The notes beneath the pieces were generated by a model. The model made no database searches. It saw nothing but the letters and a program-made list of their open reading frames with translations, and was not told the DNA's origin. Below, piece by piece: positions 25,528-34,192 of a stretch of 64,000 nucleotides of DNA. Where the stretch lies: the NCBI RefSeq assembly GCF_019455385.1, contig NZ_JACOFR010000025.1, forward strand, positions 36,548 to 100,547. Reading direction: 5' to 3'. Each line of letters begins with the position of its first letter. Position 1 is the stretch's first letter. Position numbers and translations under genes: made by a program. The DNA is from Bradyrhizobium sp. BR 10289 (GTDB taxonomy: Bacteria; Pseudomonadota; Alphaproteobacteria; Rhizobiales; Xanthobacteraceae).

Positions 25528-27075
25528 ATGAACGGTGCGGAAAGCCTGGTGCGGACGATGGTCAAGGGTGGGGTGGATGTCTGCTTCACCAACCCAGGCA
25601 CCTCCGAGATGCATTTTGTCGCAGCGCTCGACCGGGTGCCGGGTATGCGCTGCGTGCTCGGCCTGTTCGAGGGCGTGGTGACGGGCGCCGCCGACGGCTA
25701 TTACCGCATGAAGGGCACGCCGGCCTCGACCCTGCTGCATCTCGGCCCCGGCCTCGCCAATGGCCTTGCCAATCTGCACAACGCCAAGAAGGCCAATTCC
25801 GGCATCGTCAATATCGTCGGCCAGCACGCCGTCTACCACATTGACTACAACGCGCCGCTGACCTCCGACATCGAGGGCCTGGCCCGGCCGATGTCGTCCT
25901 GGGTCCGTACCTCGCCGAATTCCAAGTCGGTTGCCGCTGACGGCGCCGCGGCGATCGCCGCGGCCAGGAGCGCACCGGGGCAGATCGCGACCCTGATCCT
26001 GCCCGCCGACACCGCCTGGAACGAGGCCGACGGCATCGCCGAGGTCCCGGCGGAGCAGCAGCGCGCCAGCTACTCGCCGCAGGCGGTCGAGCAGGCCGCA
26101 AAAATCCTGCACGGCGACGGCGAGGGCACGCTGCTGCTGATGACCGGCAGCGCCCTGAGCGAGCAGGGCCTGGCGCTGGCCGAGCGCATCGCCGCCAAGA
26201 CCGGCTGCACCGTGATGGGCCCGACCTTCCGTCCGAAAATGGCGCGCGGCCGCGGTCGCTATTCGATCGACCGCATCCATTACGTCATCGAGAACGCGCT
26301 GCCGATGCTGGCAAAGTTCCGTCACATCGTGCTGGTCGAGTCCGACGATCCCGTCGCGTTCTTCGCCTATCCGAACAAGCCGAGCATGCTCAAGCCCGAA
26401 GGCTGCGAGGTCCATCGCATGACCTCCTGGGGCGAGAATTCGGTGGCGGCGCTGGAAGCACTCGCAGGTGCCGTCAAGGCCAGCGCCAAGGACGTCAAGC
26501 CGCAGGCCTTGGCTGAGCTGGTCAAGCCGACCGGGGCGCTGACCCATGCCTCGATCGCTCAGGCGATCGCCTATGCAATCCCCGAAAACGCGATCATGGT
26601 GGACGAGTCCCTCACCACCGGCCGCGCCTTCTTCCCGCCGACGGCCGCCGCCGCGCCGCACGACTGGCTGCAGAACATGGGCGGCTCGATCGGCTTCTCC
26701 ACGCCGCTGTCGATCGGCGCGGCGGTTGCCTGTCCGGACCGCAAGGTGATCACCATGGTCGGCGACGGCAGCGCGATGTACACGATCCAGTCGCTGTGGA
26801 CGCAGGCGCGCGAGAATCTCAACATCGTCACCATCGTGTTCGCCAACCGCATCTACCAGATCCTGCGCGGCGAGTTCGACAATGTCGGTGCCGGCGAACC
26901 CGGCCAGCGCGCCAACGACATGCTCCGCCTCGATCGTCCGACGCTCGATTTCGTCGCGCTCGCCAAGGGCATGGGCGTGCCGGGCCGCGCCGTCACCAAT
27001 GCCGACGAGTTCAACAAGGCGCTCGCCGAAGCCGTCGCCGAGCCCGGCCCACGGCTGATCGAAGTTCAGATGTAA
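25528..27075 (+). CDS. ThDP-dependent acetolactate synthase-like enzyme
   Basis: A 515-residue ThDP enzyme. E48 in GLFEGVVTG activates the cofactor, H71 lies in LLHLGPGLANGLANLHNA, and VGDGSAMYTIQSLWTQA...FANRIYQIL is the ThDP/Mg site. It lacks the FAD-binding insert signature of a true IlvB and has no IlvN partner nearby, so annotation as acetolactate synthase should be read loosely; decarboxylases and carboligases of this subgroup look the same. It is not closely similar to the benzoylformate decarboxylase-like gene at 7184. Confidence 0.7.
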   Translation: MNGAESLVRTMVKGGVDVCFTNPGTSEMHFVAALDRVPGMRCVLGLFEGVVTGAADGYYRMKGTPASTLLHLGPGLANGLANLHNAKKANSGIVNIVGQHAVYHIDYNAPLTSDIEGLARPMSSWVRTSPNSKSVAADGAAAIAAARSAPGQIATLILPADTAWNEADGIAEVPAEQQRASYSPQAVEQAAKILHGDGEGTLLLMTGSALSEQGLALAERIAAKTGCTVMGPTFRPKMARGRGRYSIDRIHYVIENALPMLAKFRHIVLVESDDPVAFFAYPNKPSMLKPEGCEVHRMTSWGENSVAALEALAGAVKASAKDVKPQALAELVKPTGALTHASIAQAIAYAIPENAIMVDESLTTGRAFFPPTAAAAPHDWLQNMGGSIGFSTPLSIGAAVACPDRKVITMVGDGSAMYTIQSLWTQARENLNIVTIVFANRIYQILRGEFDNVGAGEPGQRANDMLRLDRPTLDFVALAKGMGVPGRAVTNADEFNKALAEAVAEPGPRLIEVQM

Positions 27076-27084
27076 GGCTCTTCA

Positions 27085-27310
27085 CCTCTCTCCGCCCTTC
27101 TGCGGGGAGAGGTCGGATTGCCCCCGGCGATGCGCAGCATCGTCCGGAGCAATCCGGGTGAGGGGCAAGGCACGCTGCCGGTCCGGGCAAAGGTCTATCC
27201 GACTCGCGCGCCGCGCGCATTCCACCTATCATTCGATCGCGTTTGCGGAAGCGGCCCCTCACCCGACCCTCTCAGCGCGAGCAAAGCTCGTCGCGGCCCC
27301 GTCGGAACGA
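27085..27310. repeat. Long intergenic inverted repeat (family R1, diverged)
   Basis: CACCTCTCTCCGCCCTTCTGC and GGTGAGGGGC on the left face GCCCCTCACCCGACCCTCTC on the right, giving an imperfect palindrome of about 225 bases that fills the gap before the next gene. Inner part has no recognisable content. Confidence 0.6.
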
Positions 27311-27369
27311 GGCGAGGGAGCGAGAGACCGGTCGGGACGCATGGAGGTCGGAACAGGCCCGGAGGCACG

Positions 27370-27888
27370 ATGCAGACCGAGCTGAACAAGGTGATCGCGG
27401 CTGTAAGGGACTTCTACGCCCACGAACAGTTCCTGTTCGCAAAGGATGTCGGCGAGCGCGCAGTGACGCACCGCTTCGCCGTCCACCTCGAGCGGCAATT
27501 TTCCGGCTGGTCCGTCGACTGCAACTATGACCGGCTCGGCGAGCGCACGCTGCACCTGCCGCACGGCACCATCATCTCCACCGACGATCACCTGGGCAAG
27601 TCGATCTATCCCGACGTCGTCGTGCATCAGCGCGAGATCCCGAACAATCTGCTCACCGTCGAGATCCGCAAGGCCAGCAACCACACGCCGCTCGAGCACG
27701 ACCAGCACAAGCTGCGGGCGCTGACCGACCCGCATGTCTGGTTCGCCTACTGGATCGGCGTGCTGCTGGTGCTGGACAAGCACGGCGTGACGATGTCGGA
27801 GGTCTATGTCAGCGGCATGGTCGATCAGCCGCTGTCGCTCTGGTTCGCGTCGCGGCTTGCGGAGGGCGGATCAGGAGCTGCGCGCTAA
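27370..27888 (+). CDS. Hypothetical protein, possible PD-(D/E)xK-like fold
   Basis: A 172-residue protein without a confident family. The segment IYPDVVVHQREIPNNLLTVEIRKASN (D82; E98) has the spacing of the PD-(D/E)xK nuclease core found in many short stand-alone proteins that read PDIIVH...LLVIEIKK. Here the expected lysine is R100 followed by K101, so catalysis may be lost or shifted. GGAGG directly upstream supports the ATG. No neighbouring methylase or toxin-antitoxin gene is seen. Confidence 0.5.
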   Translation: MQTELNKVIAAVRDFYAHEQFLFAKDVGERAVTHRFAVHLERQFSGWSVDCNYDRLGERTLHLPHGTIISTDDHLGKSIYPDVVVHQREIPNNLLTVEIRKASNHTPLEHDQHKLRALTDPHVWFAYWIGVLLVLDKHGVTMSEVYVSGMVDQPLSLWFASRLAEGGSGAAR

Positions 27889-28098
27889 ACTAAAGCGCGA
27901 TGAGGCGCTTTTTCTCGTAATCACGCATCGGACAGAAGTAATCCTCTCGCGTCCAACTCGCATTTGCAACGCGGTTCCATTGCCGCGAGCCCGGCCGGAT
28001 AGCATTTATTGAGTGCGCTTTCATGGCGGGTCGTGAGGCGACGTTCCAGTGAACGGAACGCGCGAGCGACTTGTCGTACGTCAATAAGGATTCCTGCC

Positions 28099-29085
28099 GT
28101 GCGCTTCGTCCGATCTCTTCGCGTCCTCGCCGCGTCCATCCTTGCCGCATCGGTGCTCGTGAGTGCGAGCGGTGCGAGCGCAGGTAGCTGGCCGAGCCGG
28201 ACCATCAAGCTGATTGTGCCGTTTCCTCCCGGGGGCGCCGCCGATACCGTTGCCCGCGTCTACGCCGACAAATTGAGCGAAGCGCTCAAGCAGCCCGTCG
28301 TGATCGAGAACAAGGCGGGCGCCGGCACCGCCATTGCCGCCGAGGCCGTCGCCGCCGCGGAGCCCGATGGTTATACCTTGTCGCTCGCGCCGGCCGGCCA
28401 GCTCACCATCCTGCCGCATATCAACAAGGAGATCAGGTATGATCCCTTCAAAAGCTTCGTGCCGGTGTCGAACCTGGCGACGGTGCCTTACGTGCTCGCA
28501 GCCAGCCCGGACACGCCGGTCTCGAACATCAAGGAGCTCGTCGCTGCGGCGAACAAGGATCCCGGCAAATTGACCTACTCGTCCTGCGGTCCCGGAACGC
28601 TCTGCCATCTCAGCGGCGAGCTGTTCCAGAGCCAGACCGGCGTGAAGCTCCTGCACGTGCCGTTCAAGGGCAGCGCTCCGGCGGTCAACGCATTGCTGGG
28701 CAACGTCGTCAATCTGTCGTTCGACACGCTCACCGTGCTCGCGCCGCAGATCCGCGACGGCAAGGTCAAGGGCCTTCTCGTCACCAGCCGCGAGCGCTCG
28801 CCGCAGCTGCCCGATGTCCCCACCGCAACTGAGGCCGGCGTGTCGGACTTCGTCGTCGATTCCTGGTTCGGCCTGGTTGCGCCGGCAGGGACCCCGGCGG
28901 AAATCGTTCAGCGCTTGAACGGGGAAATCGTACGCATCGGCGCGCTCTCAGATGTTCGAGATCGCCTGGAGGCTCAGGGACTGCTCGTCACCACCTCGAC
29001 GCCCGAGGGATTTGCCGACATCATCAAGGCCGATCACGCCCGCTGGGGCAAGGTGATCAAGGATTCGCACGTCGAGGTCTTCTGA
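28099..29085 (+). CDS. TctC/Bug-family periplasmic solute-binding protein
   Basis: A 328-residue protein with a signal peptide (RFVRSLRVLAASILAASVLVSASGASA) followed by the Bug fold: WPSRTIKLIVPFPPGGAADTVARVYADKL, the VENKAGAGT-like loop (VIENKAGAGTAIAAE) and LTYSSCGPGT. These proteins bind carboxylates for tripartite tricarboxylate transporters or act as orphan sensors; no tctA/tctB is in the window, so it is an orphan. GTG start with AAGGA at nine bases; upstream in-frame codons lack a ribosome site. Confidence 0.8.
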   Translation: MRFVRSLRVLAASILAASVLVSASGASAGSWPSRTIKLIVPFPPGGAADTVARVYADKLSEALKQPVVIENKAGAGTAIAAEAVAAAEPDGYTLSLAPAGQLTILPHINKEIRYDPFKSFVPVSNLATVPYVLAASPDTPVSNIKELVAAANKDPGKLTYSSCGPGTLCHLSGELFQSQTGVKLLHVPFKGSAPAVNALLGNVVNLSFDTLTVLAPQIRDGKVKGLLVTSRERSPQLPDVPTATEAGVSDFVVDSWFGLVAPAGTPAEIVQRLNGEIVRIGALSDVRDRLEAQGLLVTTSTPEGFADIIKADHARWGKVIKDSHVEVF

Positions 29086-29122
29086 CGTCGGATTTTTGGC
29101 CAGCGCGATGTGTGCCAGAAAC

Positions 29123-29158
29123 AAGGCCGCCCGCACAATGCGAGCGGCCTTTCATCTT
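29123..29158. terminator. Intrinsic terminator between tctC-like and peroxidase genes
   Basis: AAGGCCGC, a 13-base loop and GCGGCCTT followed by TCATCTT on the plus strand. It lies between two convergent genes and could serve the plus-strand gene. Confidence 0.6.
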
Positions 29159-29169
29159 CCGTCATCCGT

Positions 29170-30711
29170 TCAGTGCAGCGGATCGCCCTGGCCGAGCGCG
29201 TAGGCGACCATGTCTTTCAGCGCGAAGCCGGAGCCGGTCACCGGCGTCCATTGCGGGTCGAGCGACAGCACCGAAGAGTTGTCGCCGAACATCATGCCGA
29301 GGAAGACCTCGGCCACGATGCGGCCGCCGACGGGCCCGAGTTGGGGCGTGTTGATTCCATCGGCCGGCGCGCCGGTGGCCGGGATTTGGACCTTGATCTG
29401 CGACCACCGCGTCTCGGCCAGGATGTAGGTCCAGAGCGGGCAGTTGCCGGCAAACACGCCGTTCGCGATGCTCGCAATCTTGACTTGCGGATCGCCGATC
29501 GGATCGGGCTCGTCGACGGCCTTGCCGATGATGATCTTGTCGTCGGTCAGCGGTGTCAGGTTCATCGCCCGGGCGACGGCCTGGCCCGAGGGCAGGCCGA
29601 GACGCCAGCCGCGCTCGAGATTGCGCAGGGCCAGGGAGGCCGGGTTGGAGGCGACCTCCGGCGGCAGATGGGCGAGCGGATCGACCAGCGCCGTGTCGAT
29701 GCGATAGGCGAACTGCAGCCGCCGCTTGTTGTCGGCGTTGTCAGGAGCGTCCTCGACACCGTAAGCGCGCGTATCGAGATCGATGAAGCGGCCCCAGTCG
29801 ATCGCGCGTCCCGGTCCCATGGCGCGGAAGCCGGTCAGCGCATTCTTGTCGGGATTGTTGGGGTCGGGGAAGATCTGCAGCAGCATGTTGTCGGCATCGT
29901 TCAGCCGGTAGCCGGGGCGGATCATGGAGTGCCCGAGCCGGTAGGCGGCGACAGAGAACTCGACCGGCATGAATGGATAGGTCTTCCAGTGATAATAGGC
30001 GAGCTTGCTGCGGTCGTACTGACCTGCGGTCTTCAGCGCGTCCAGCACGTCGGCGTGGACGATGCGCGGCAGGAAGTCGTTCAGCACGACGTATTGATAG
30101 TGGAAGCGGACGCGCTGCTGCACCTCGTCGAACGACAGGCTGTCGTTGTCGTCGACCATGCGGTTGTGAAAGCGTAGCATCAGGGCCTGGAACTGCGAGA
30201 CGATGCTGTTCTCGTCGTTGCGGGGATCGCCGATCAGTGCGCGGCCCCTGAAGCGCGGCAGGTCGCTGGCATCGGGCACGCCCGCGCCGGTCAGCTTCTC
30301 GCCGAGACGGAATTTCTTGCCGTCATACATGTAGGGCTGGTCGTCCGGACCGCGGCCGTAGACATTGTCCAGGTCGAATGACGGCGTGCGGAAGTCGACG
30401 AGCCCGTCGGGATCCTGCTGCTTGGTCAGCGAGCTCACGGGATCGAAGGTGATGTCGTGATCGATGAACTGGCCGAGATAGGTATAGAGCGCGGGGATGC
30501 CGCTCTCCTCCGCATCCGGTCCGTCCTTCGGCGGATCGAACCCGGCGACCACCTTGTCGGCCAGCGCCGAAAGGTTAGCGATGTTGTCGGAATCCTTCGC
30601 TCCGAATGTCGCCGGTTTGGCTTTGCGGAACATGCGGCCGAAGCGGCCTTGCGAAAGCTGCGAACGCGTGACGTTCAATCCACGTGGCTTAACTGCGTGA
30701 CGACTGCTCAT
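29170..30711 (-). CDS. Animal-type heme peroxidase family protein
   Basis: A 513-residue protein of the peroxidase-cyclooxygenase superfamily. The distal-side motif LGQFIDHDITFD contains D84-H85-D86 and the proximal side reads AAYRLGHSMIRPGYRLN; LMLRFHNRMVDD is the usual following helix. Bacterial members oxidise halides or organics with H2O2, and several Bradyrhizobium copies are exported without a classical signal; none is seen here. The ATG at 30711 is preceded by a full GGAGGTG, which decides it over the ATG 15 bases upstream. No partner gene adjacent. Confidence 0.8.
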   Translation of the reverse strand: MSSRHAVKPRGLNVTRSQLSQGRFGRMFRKAKPATFGAKDSDNIANLSALADKVVAGFDPPKDGPDAEESGIPALYTYLGQFIDHDITFDPVSSLTKQQDPDGLVDFRTPSFDLDNVYGRGPDDQPYMYDGKKFRLGEKLTGAGVPDASDLPRFRGRALIGDPRNDENSIVSQFQALMLRFHNRMVDDNDSLSFDEVQQRVRFHYQYVVLNDFLPRIVHADVLDALKTAGQYDRSKLAYYHWKTYPFMPVEFSVAAYRLGHSMIRPGYRLNDADNMLLQIFPDPNNPDKNALTGFRAMGPGRAIDWGRFIDLDTRAYGVEDAPDNADNKRRLQFAYRIDTALVDPLAHLPPEVASNPASLALRNLERGWRLGLPSGQAVARAMNLTPLTDDKIIIGKAVDEPDPIGDPQVKIASIANGVFAGNCPLWTYILAETRWSQIKVQIPATGAPADGINTPQLGPVGGRIVAEVFLGMMFGDNSSVLSLDPQWTPVTGSGFALKDMVAYALGQGDPLH

Positions 30712-31051
30712 TGAAAACACCTCCATGAAATATCGCGCTGGAAATCGAATAAAGCTAAAGTTGTCTGCAGCAGAATATGCAGGCGAGGCTAGATCAGCCA
30801 ATCCGGCGCCACAAGTCGGCTGCTTCACACATTGCGCGAGAGCGATGTTGTTCCGGGAGCGGGTGTCGCGAGCAAGCTGCGGCTGCGCTTTGCAAATTCT
30901 TCCGGAAGGGATGACGGATAACATTCTCGTCATCGTCGGGGCGTGCACGGCTTCGTGCAATGTTAGTTCGCCGGACTGTCGGCGAAGCCAGAGGCCTTCA
31001 CGTAAAAAGTGTGGCGTCGCGCGCCTGATGCGCGCGACGCTGTGGTGAAAC
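30712..31051. other. Intergenic region upstream of the peroxidase gene
   Basis: 340 bases of moderate GC between the peroxidase start and the convergently placed end of the DUF3551 gene. It must hold the peroxidase promoter; no convincing boxes, gene or repeat were seen. Confidence 0.4.
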
Positions 31052-31285
31052 TCAGTAGTCGCGCCGCTGCGAGAACGCGTAGCGCGGATTGACGCCGCAA
31101 TAGGCCGACGTGCCGGAGGCGCTGGCCTGACACTGCTGATAGCTTGAGAACTGGCAGTTGCCGGGATAGCCCCAGATGCGCCCTTGCAGGCAATATCGAT
31201 CGTTTGCAGCATGGGCCTGGGCCGCCGGGGCGATGGCGGCCAACAAGGCTGCAAGCGATGCGAGGGTAAGGATGGTGTGACGCAT
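31052..31285 (-). CDS. DUF3551 small secreted cysteine-containing protein
   Basis: A 77-residue protein: signal peptide to about residue 26 (LAALLAAIAPAAQAHA), then the DUF3551 core RYCLQGRIWGYPGNCQFSSYQQCQASASGTSAYCGVNPRYAF with four cysteines likely paired as disulphides. DUF3551 is a small, Bradyrhizobiaceae-rich family of unknown function with many paralogues per genome. Confidence 0.8.
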   Translation of the reverse strand: MRHTILTLASLAALLAAIAPAAQAHAANDRYCLQGRIWGYPGNCQFSSYQQCQASASGTSAYCGVNPRYAFSQRRDY

Positions 31286-31606
31286 TTCAATCTCCTTGTC
31301 GGGAGCGTCCGCAAGAGCCGTTTGATGAACGCTTGCTGGGACGCTGGTGATGGGAACACCGGCTCAATCCGCCTGTTCCGGGACGTGGCCGACACTTTGT
31401 CGTGCTTGTCTTGGTGTCTGGACTGGGCACTGCGTTCGACATGCGCCTATGATGGGGCAGGCCGCGATGAGCTATGTGATCTCGGCCACAGTTGGCGTCC
31501 GGGTTCGCGCCTATCGTGCGCAGACTTGTCGTGTGCAGATCTGCACGCGCCGATCCTGGAAGCTTACGCTTCATCTCACTCGGATCAGGTCATTTTGGAG
31601 GTTTTG
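31286..31606. other. Intergenic region between two divergent small secreted proteins
   Basis: 321 bases between the starts of the DUF3551 gene and the Ala/Thr-rich protein gene. Contains their promoters by position; I could not identify boxes, repeats or a further gene. Confidence 0.4.
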
Positions 31607-31960
31607 ATGCAAAGGTCATATTGGCTCGCCGCGACAGCAGCGCTGGCGCTTCTCCTGCAGACCCCGCTCGCGCTGGCCCAGAGCGCGCCGGCCGCCGCTG
31701 GAGCCGCGGCGCCTGCAGCGACGACCACAGCGCCTGCGGCGACGACGACTGCGCCGGCCGCGACAACGACCGCGCCGGCCGCAACCGATGCCAGCCAGCC
31801 ATCCGACTCGAAGAAGAGCGCATCGAAAAAGCCGGCCAAGAAGAAGATGACCCGGCAGCAGGAGATCGATCATTCGGTCGACACCGGCACGGTGCCCGCG
31901 CGCTATCGCAACTCGGTACCGAAGCAGTACCAGCAATATATTCCGTTCGAGAAGCAGTGA
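31607..31960 (+). CDS. Small secreted Ala/Thr/Pro-repeat protein
   Basis: A 117-residue protein. Signal peptide (WLAATAALALLLQTPLALAQS), a low-complexity linker with four near-identical APAATTT units, a lysine-rich patch (KKSASKKPAKKKM) and a conserved-looking tail EIDHSVDTGTVPARYRNSVPKQYQQYIPF. Preceded by TTGGAGG. The tail recurs in other Bradyrhizobium small exported proteins, but no function is known. The repeat is visible at DNA level as a 24-base unit. Confidence 0.65.
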   Translation: MQRSYWLAATAALALLLQTPLALAQSAPAAAGAAAPAATTTAPAATTTAPAATTTAPAATDASQPSDSKKSASKKPAKKKMTRQQEIDHSVDTGTVPARYRNSVPKQYQQYIPFEKQ

Positions 31961-32070
31961 CGGATCGTGCGGCCTGGCGCGAAGAGGCGTCGCGCCGGCG
32001 AATCGGGCAATACACCCCCTGTGGCGGTCCGCGCGAGCGGTGCTAGAGTAGCCGAATCCTGGGGGGAGTA

Positions 32071-32553
32071 ATGAGCGACGACGTGAAGGATGCTGGCCTT
32101 GTGGCCATGATCAGCAGCATCCTGGGAGGCGGCAAGCGCGCCGACAGCGTGACGCCGCCGCCGCTCGCGGAGGTTCCGCCAACAGCACCGCCGTACGAAG
32201 CCGAAGCGGTTGCTGCGCCGGTCCCCGACGCGACACCGGTCAAGCCGGAGGACGCGCCCAGCACGGCGCCCGAGGCTTCGCCGGTCGAGCCGCCTGCGAA
32301 AATCGCCACGACAGCGGATGGTAAGCGGCTGCTGCCGGCCGAGGCCATCGCCGATCTCGTGCTCGGCGAGCTGCGCAAGCTGGAGGATTTTCCGGCAACC
32401 GGGGCCTCCGTCACGGTCTACGGTTACAGGCACTGGAACGCGATGATCACCTTTGCGCCGTTCTCGACCAGTTTCCAGAACGCGACGCGGTTCCGCCAGG
32501 CCATGCCGGATCTCGTCGTCAAGCTCCGCCGTTTCGTCGAACTTGAGATATAG
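32071..32553 (+). CDS. Hypothetical protein with Pro/Ala-rich linker
   Basis: A 160-residue protein: short N-terminal helix, a long Pro/Ala/Glu-rich unstructured stretch (residues about 28-80), then a compact C-terminal domain (LLPAEAIADLVLGELRKLEDFPATGASVTVYGYRHWNAMITFAP). Not recognised as a named family. GGGGGGAG precedes the ATG. It is followed 59 bases later by the GreA-like gene on the same strand. Confidence 0.55.
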   Translation: MSDDVKDAGLVAMISSILGGGKRADSVTPPPLAEVPPTAPPYEAEAVAAPVPDATPVKPEDAPSTAPEASPVEPPAKIATTADGKRLLPAEAIADLVLGELRKLEDFPATGASVTVYGYRHWNAMITFAPFSTSFQNATRFRQAMPDLVVKLRRFVELEI

Positions 32554-32612
32554 TCCGCTCGATCTGGCCGCGCGTTGCGCTGCCGCCCGAACCGTTCGAC
32601 AGGATTTTTGAA

Positions 32613-33095
32613 TTGAGCGTCGCCTTTACCAAGGAAGAAAGCGCCGAGACCGCGTCCGAGACGCTGCTGCCCGATCGCCCGATCTCGCCGCATCCAAACC
32701 TCGTGACCGAAGCCGGCCTGCATGCGTTGCAGACCCAGCTTGCCGAGGCGCGCGAAGCCTATGAAGCCGCGCAAACCATCGAGGACGTCAACGAGAAGCG
32801 CCGCCAGTCCGCGGTGCCCTTGCGCGATGCCCGCTATCTGACGGAGCGGTTGCGCACCGCGCAGCTCGTTGCGAAGCCCCAATCGAACGATACGGTCGCT
32901 TTCGGCAGTACCGTCACCTTCAGCCGCCCCGACGGCCGCGTGCAGACTTATCGCATCGTCGGCGAGGACGAGGCAGATCCGAAGGCCGGCTCGATCTCGT
33001 TCGTCGCGCCGGTCGCGAAGTCGCTGATGGGGAAGGCGGTGGGCGATGTCGTGGGAGCGGGCGCGCAAGAGATCGAGATCCTGTCGATTGCGTGA
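32613..33095 (+). CDS. GreA/GreB-family transcription factor
   Basis: A 160-residue protein with the Gre layout: N-terminal coiled coil (LVTEAGLHALQTQLAEAREAYEAA...) and C-terminal FKBP-like domain (DTVAFGSTVTFSRPDGRVQTYRIVGEDEADPKAGSISFVAPVAKSLMGKAVGD). GreA proteins rescue backtracked RNA polymerase through acidic residues at the coiled-coil tip. This resembles the shorter GreAB paralogues beginning AFTKE-, so it may act as an accessory factor rather than the main GreA. TTG start with AGGA upstream; no ATG fits. Confidence 0.75.
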   Translation: MSVAFTKEESAETASETLLPDRPISPHPNLVTEAGLHALQTQLAEAREAYEAAQTIEDVNEKRRQSAVPLRDARYLTERLRTAQLVAKPQSNDTVAFGSTVTFSRPDGRVQTYRIVGEDEADPKAGSISFVAPVAKSLMGKAVGDVVGAGAQEIEILSIA

Positions 33096-33137
33096 GATGA
33101 TCTCCACGGTGTCCGCGAACCAAAGCGCGATGGCCGC

Positions 33138-33815
33138 ATGAGGCGGTTTCTGTCGGGCGCCTTGCCGTTCTACGCGCTGGCGGGCCTCGCCATGTGCATG
33201 TACCTCGTCATGTACAAGGCTGACCTGTTCGACCTGAACGCCGTCGTCCAGGGTGCGACCGGTTCACCATGGTTTCCAGTCTTTATGTTCGTCTGCGTGC
33301 TGCTGGAATCGGTGTTCCCGTATTTCGGCTATTTTCCCGGCACAGCCCTGATCCTGATGTCCGTGGCGCTCAATCCGAGACCTGCGGATGCTCCCGTCTT
33401 CATCGGGGCGTGGCTGGCCATCATCGTCGGTGCCGTCCTGAGTTACGGACAGGCACGTTTCTTCAGACCGTTCCTCCAACGGGTCGCCTCGAAAGCGGCA
33501 CTGAACCGATGCGAGTCGCTGTTCGACGCCTACGGCCCCTACGCGCGCGTCGCCTTGTTCGTGCATCCCAATGCGTCCGCAATGTATTTCACGGCGCTCG
33601 GCCTTCTCGGCCGCCGCCTGTCGCGCGAACTCGCCTATCTCTGCGCGGGCGCCGCAGCCGCCGTCGGCATCCTGTTCGTCATCGTGACCAGACTGGTGTC
33701 GTCCGTCGGCGCCACTGACGACGGAGAGTTGCAAGTGCTGCTCGCGGCAGCGCTGGTCGCCATCGGGACGCTGGTCGGGCTCTACGCGGCCTTGCGGCCG
33801 AGTCGAGGCGATTGA
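33138..33815 (+). CDS. VTT/DedA-like inner-membrane protein
   Basis: A 225-residue protein with about six hydrophobic segments. The core VFPYFGYFPGTALILMS...GAWLAIIVGAVLSYGQARFF...YGPYARVALFVHPNASAMYFTALGLLG fits the VTT (DedA/SNARE-associated) fold with its re-entrant loop. These proteins are linked to lipid scrambling and membrane homeostasis. It follows the GreA-like gene after 42 bases. Family call moderately sure. Confidence 0.6.
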   Translation: MRRFLSGALPFYALAGLAMCMYLVMYKADLFDLNAVVQGATGSPWFPVFMFVCVLLESVFPYFGYFPGTALILMSVALNPRPADAPVFIGAWLAIIVGAVLSYGQARFFRPFLQRVASKAALNRCESLFDAYGPYARVALFVHPNASAMYFTALGLLGRRLSRELAYLCAGAAAAVGILFVIVTRLVSSVGATDDGELQVLLAAALVAIGTLVGLYAALRPSRGD

Positions 33816-34192
33816 GATTTGACGTCGCCCCTTCCGTCATCGCGAGGAGCCCTTGCGACGAAGATTCCATGGGGAGTGCATTGGCGGCTTGCTCTACGGA
33901 GCGACCCCATCACCGGGGACACGACCCTTCGCGCGCCAATGTCGGGGGGCAAGTTCGCCCAACCCGTCCTGGGACGATTGGAGATTTTGGCGGCGGCTTG
34001 TACGATTGCGTCGCTCCGGGGCGGCTGTTTGCCAATTGCAACGGAGAACGGCTTGCGGCACTCTCGAGATCGGGAAAAAGTCCAAGATTTGGGACATTTT
34101 TCGCGCTTCTGTCTTCGGAACCACCGGCGATCAGCACTTGAGCGTGCGGCGGCATCAGAACAGGACGGGCAGAAACGGGCGAGGGCGCCTCA
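33816..34192. other. Intergenic region, no gene identified
   Basis: 377 bases. The first part has a degenerate R3-like fragment (CGTCATCGCGAGGAGCCCTTGCGACG at about 33836, described in parts here as CGTCATCGCGAG and TTGCGACGAAG). The rest has open frames without ribosome sites or family resemblance. This is also where the accessory block to the right begins. Confidence 0.4.

Noticed and set aside
31700..31800. Tandem 24-base repeat as a possible CRISPR
   Set aside because: It encodes the APAATTT repeat inside a gene, has no spacers, and no cas genes are present.
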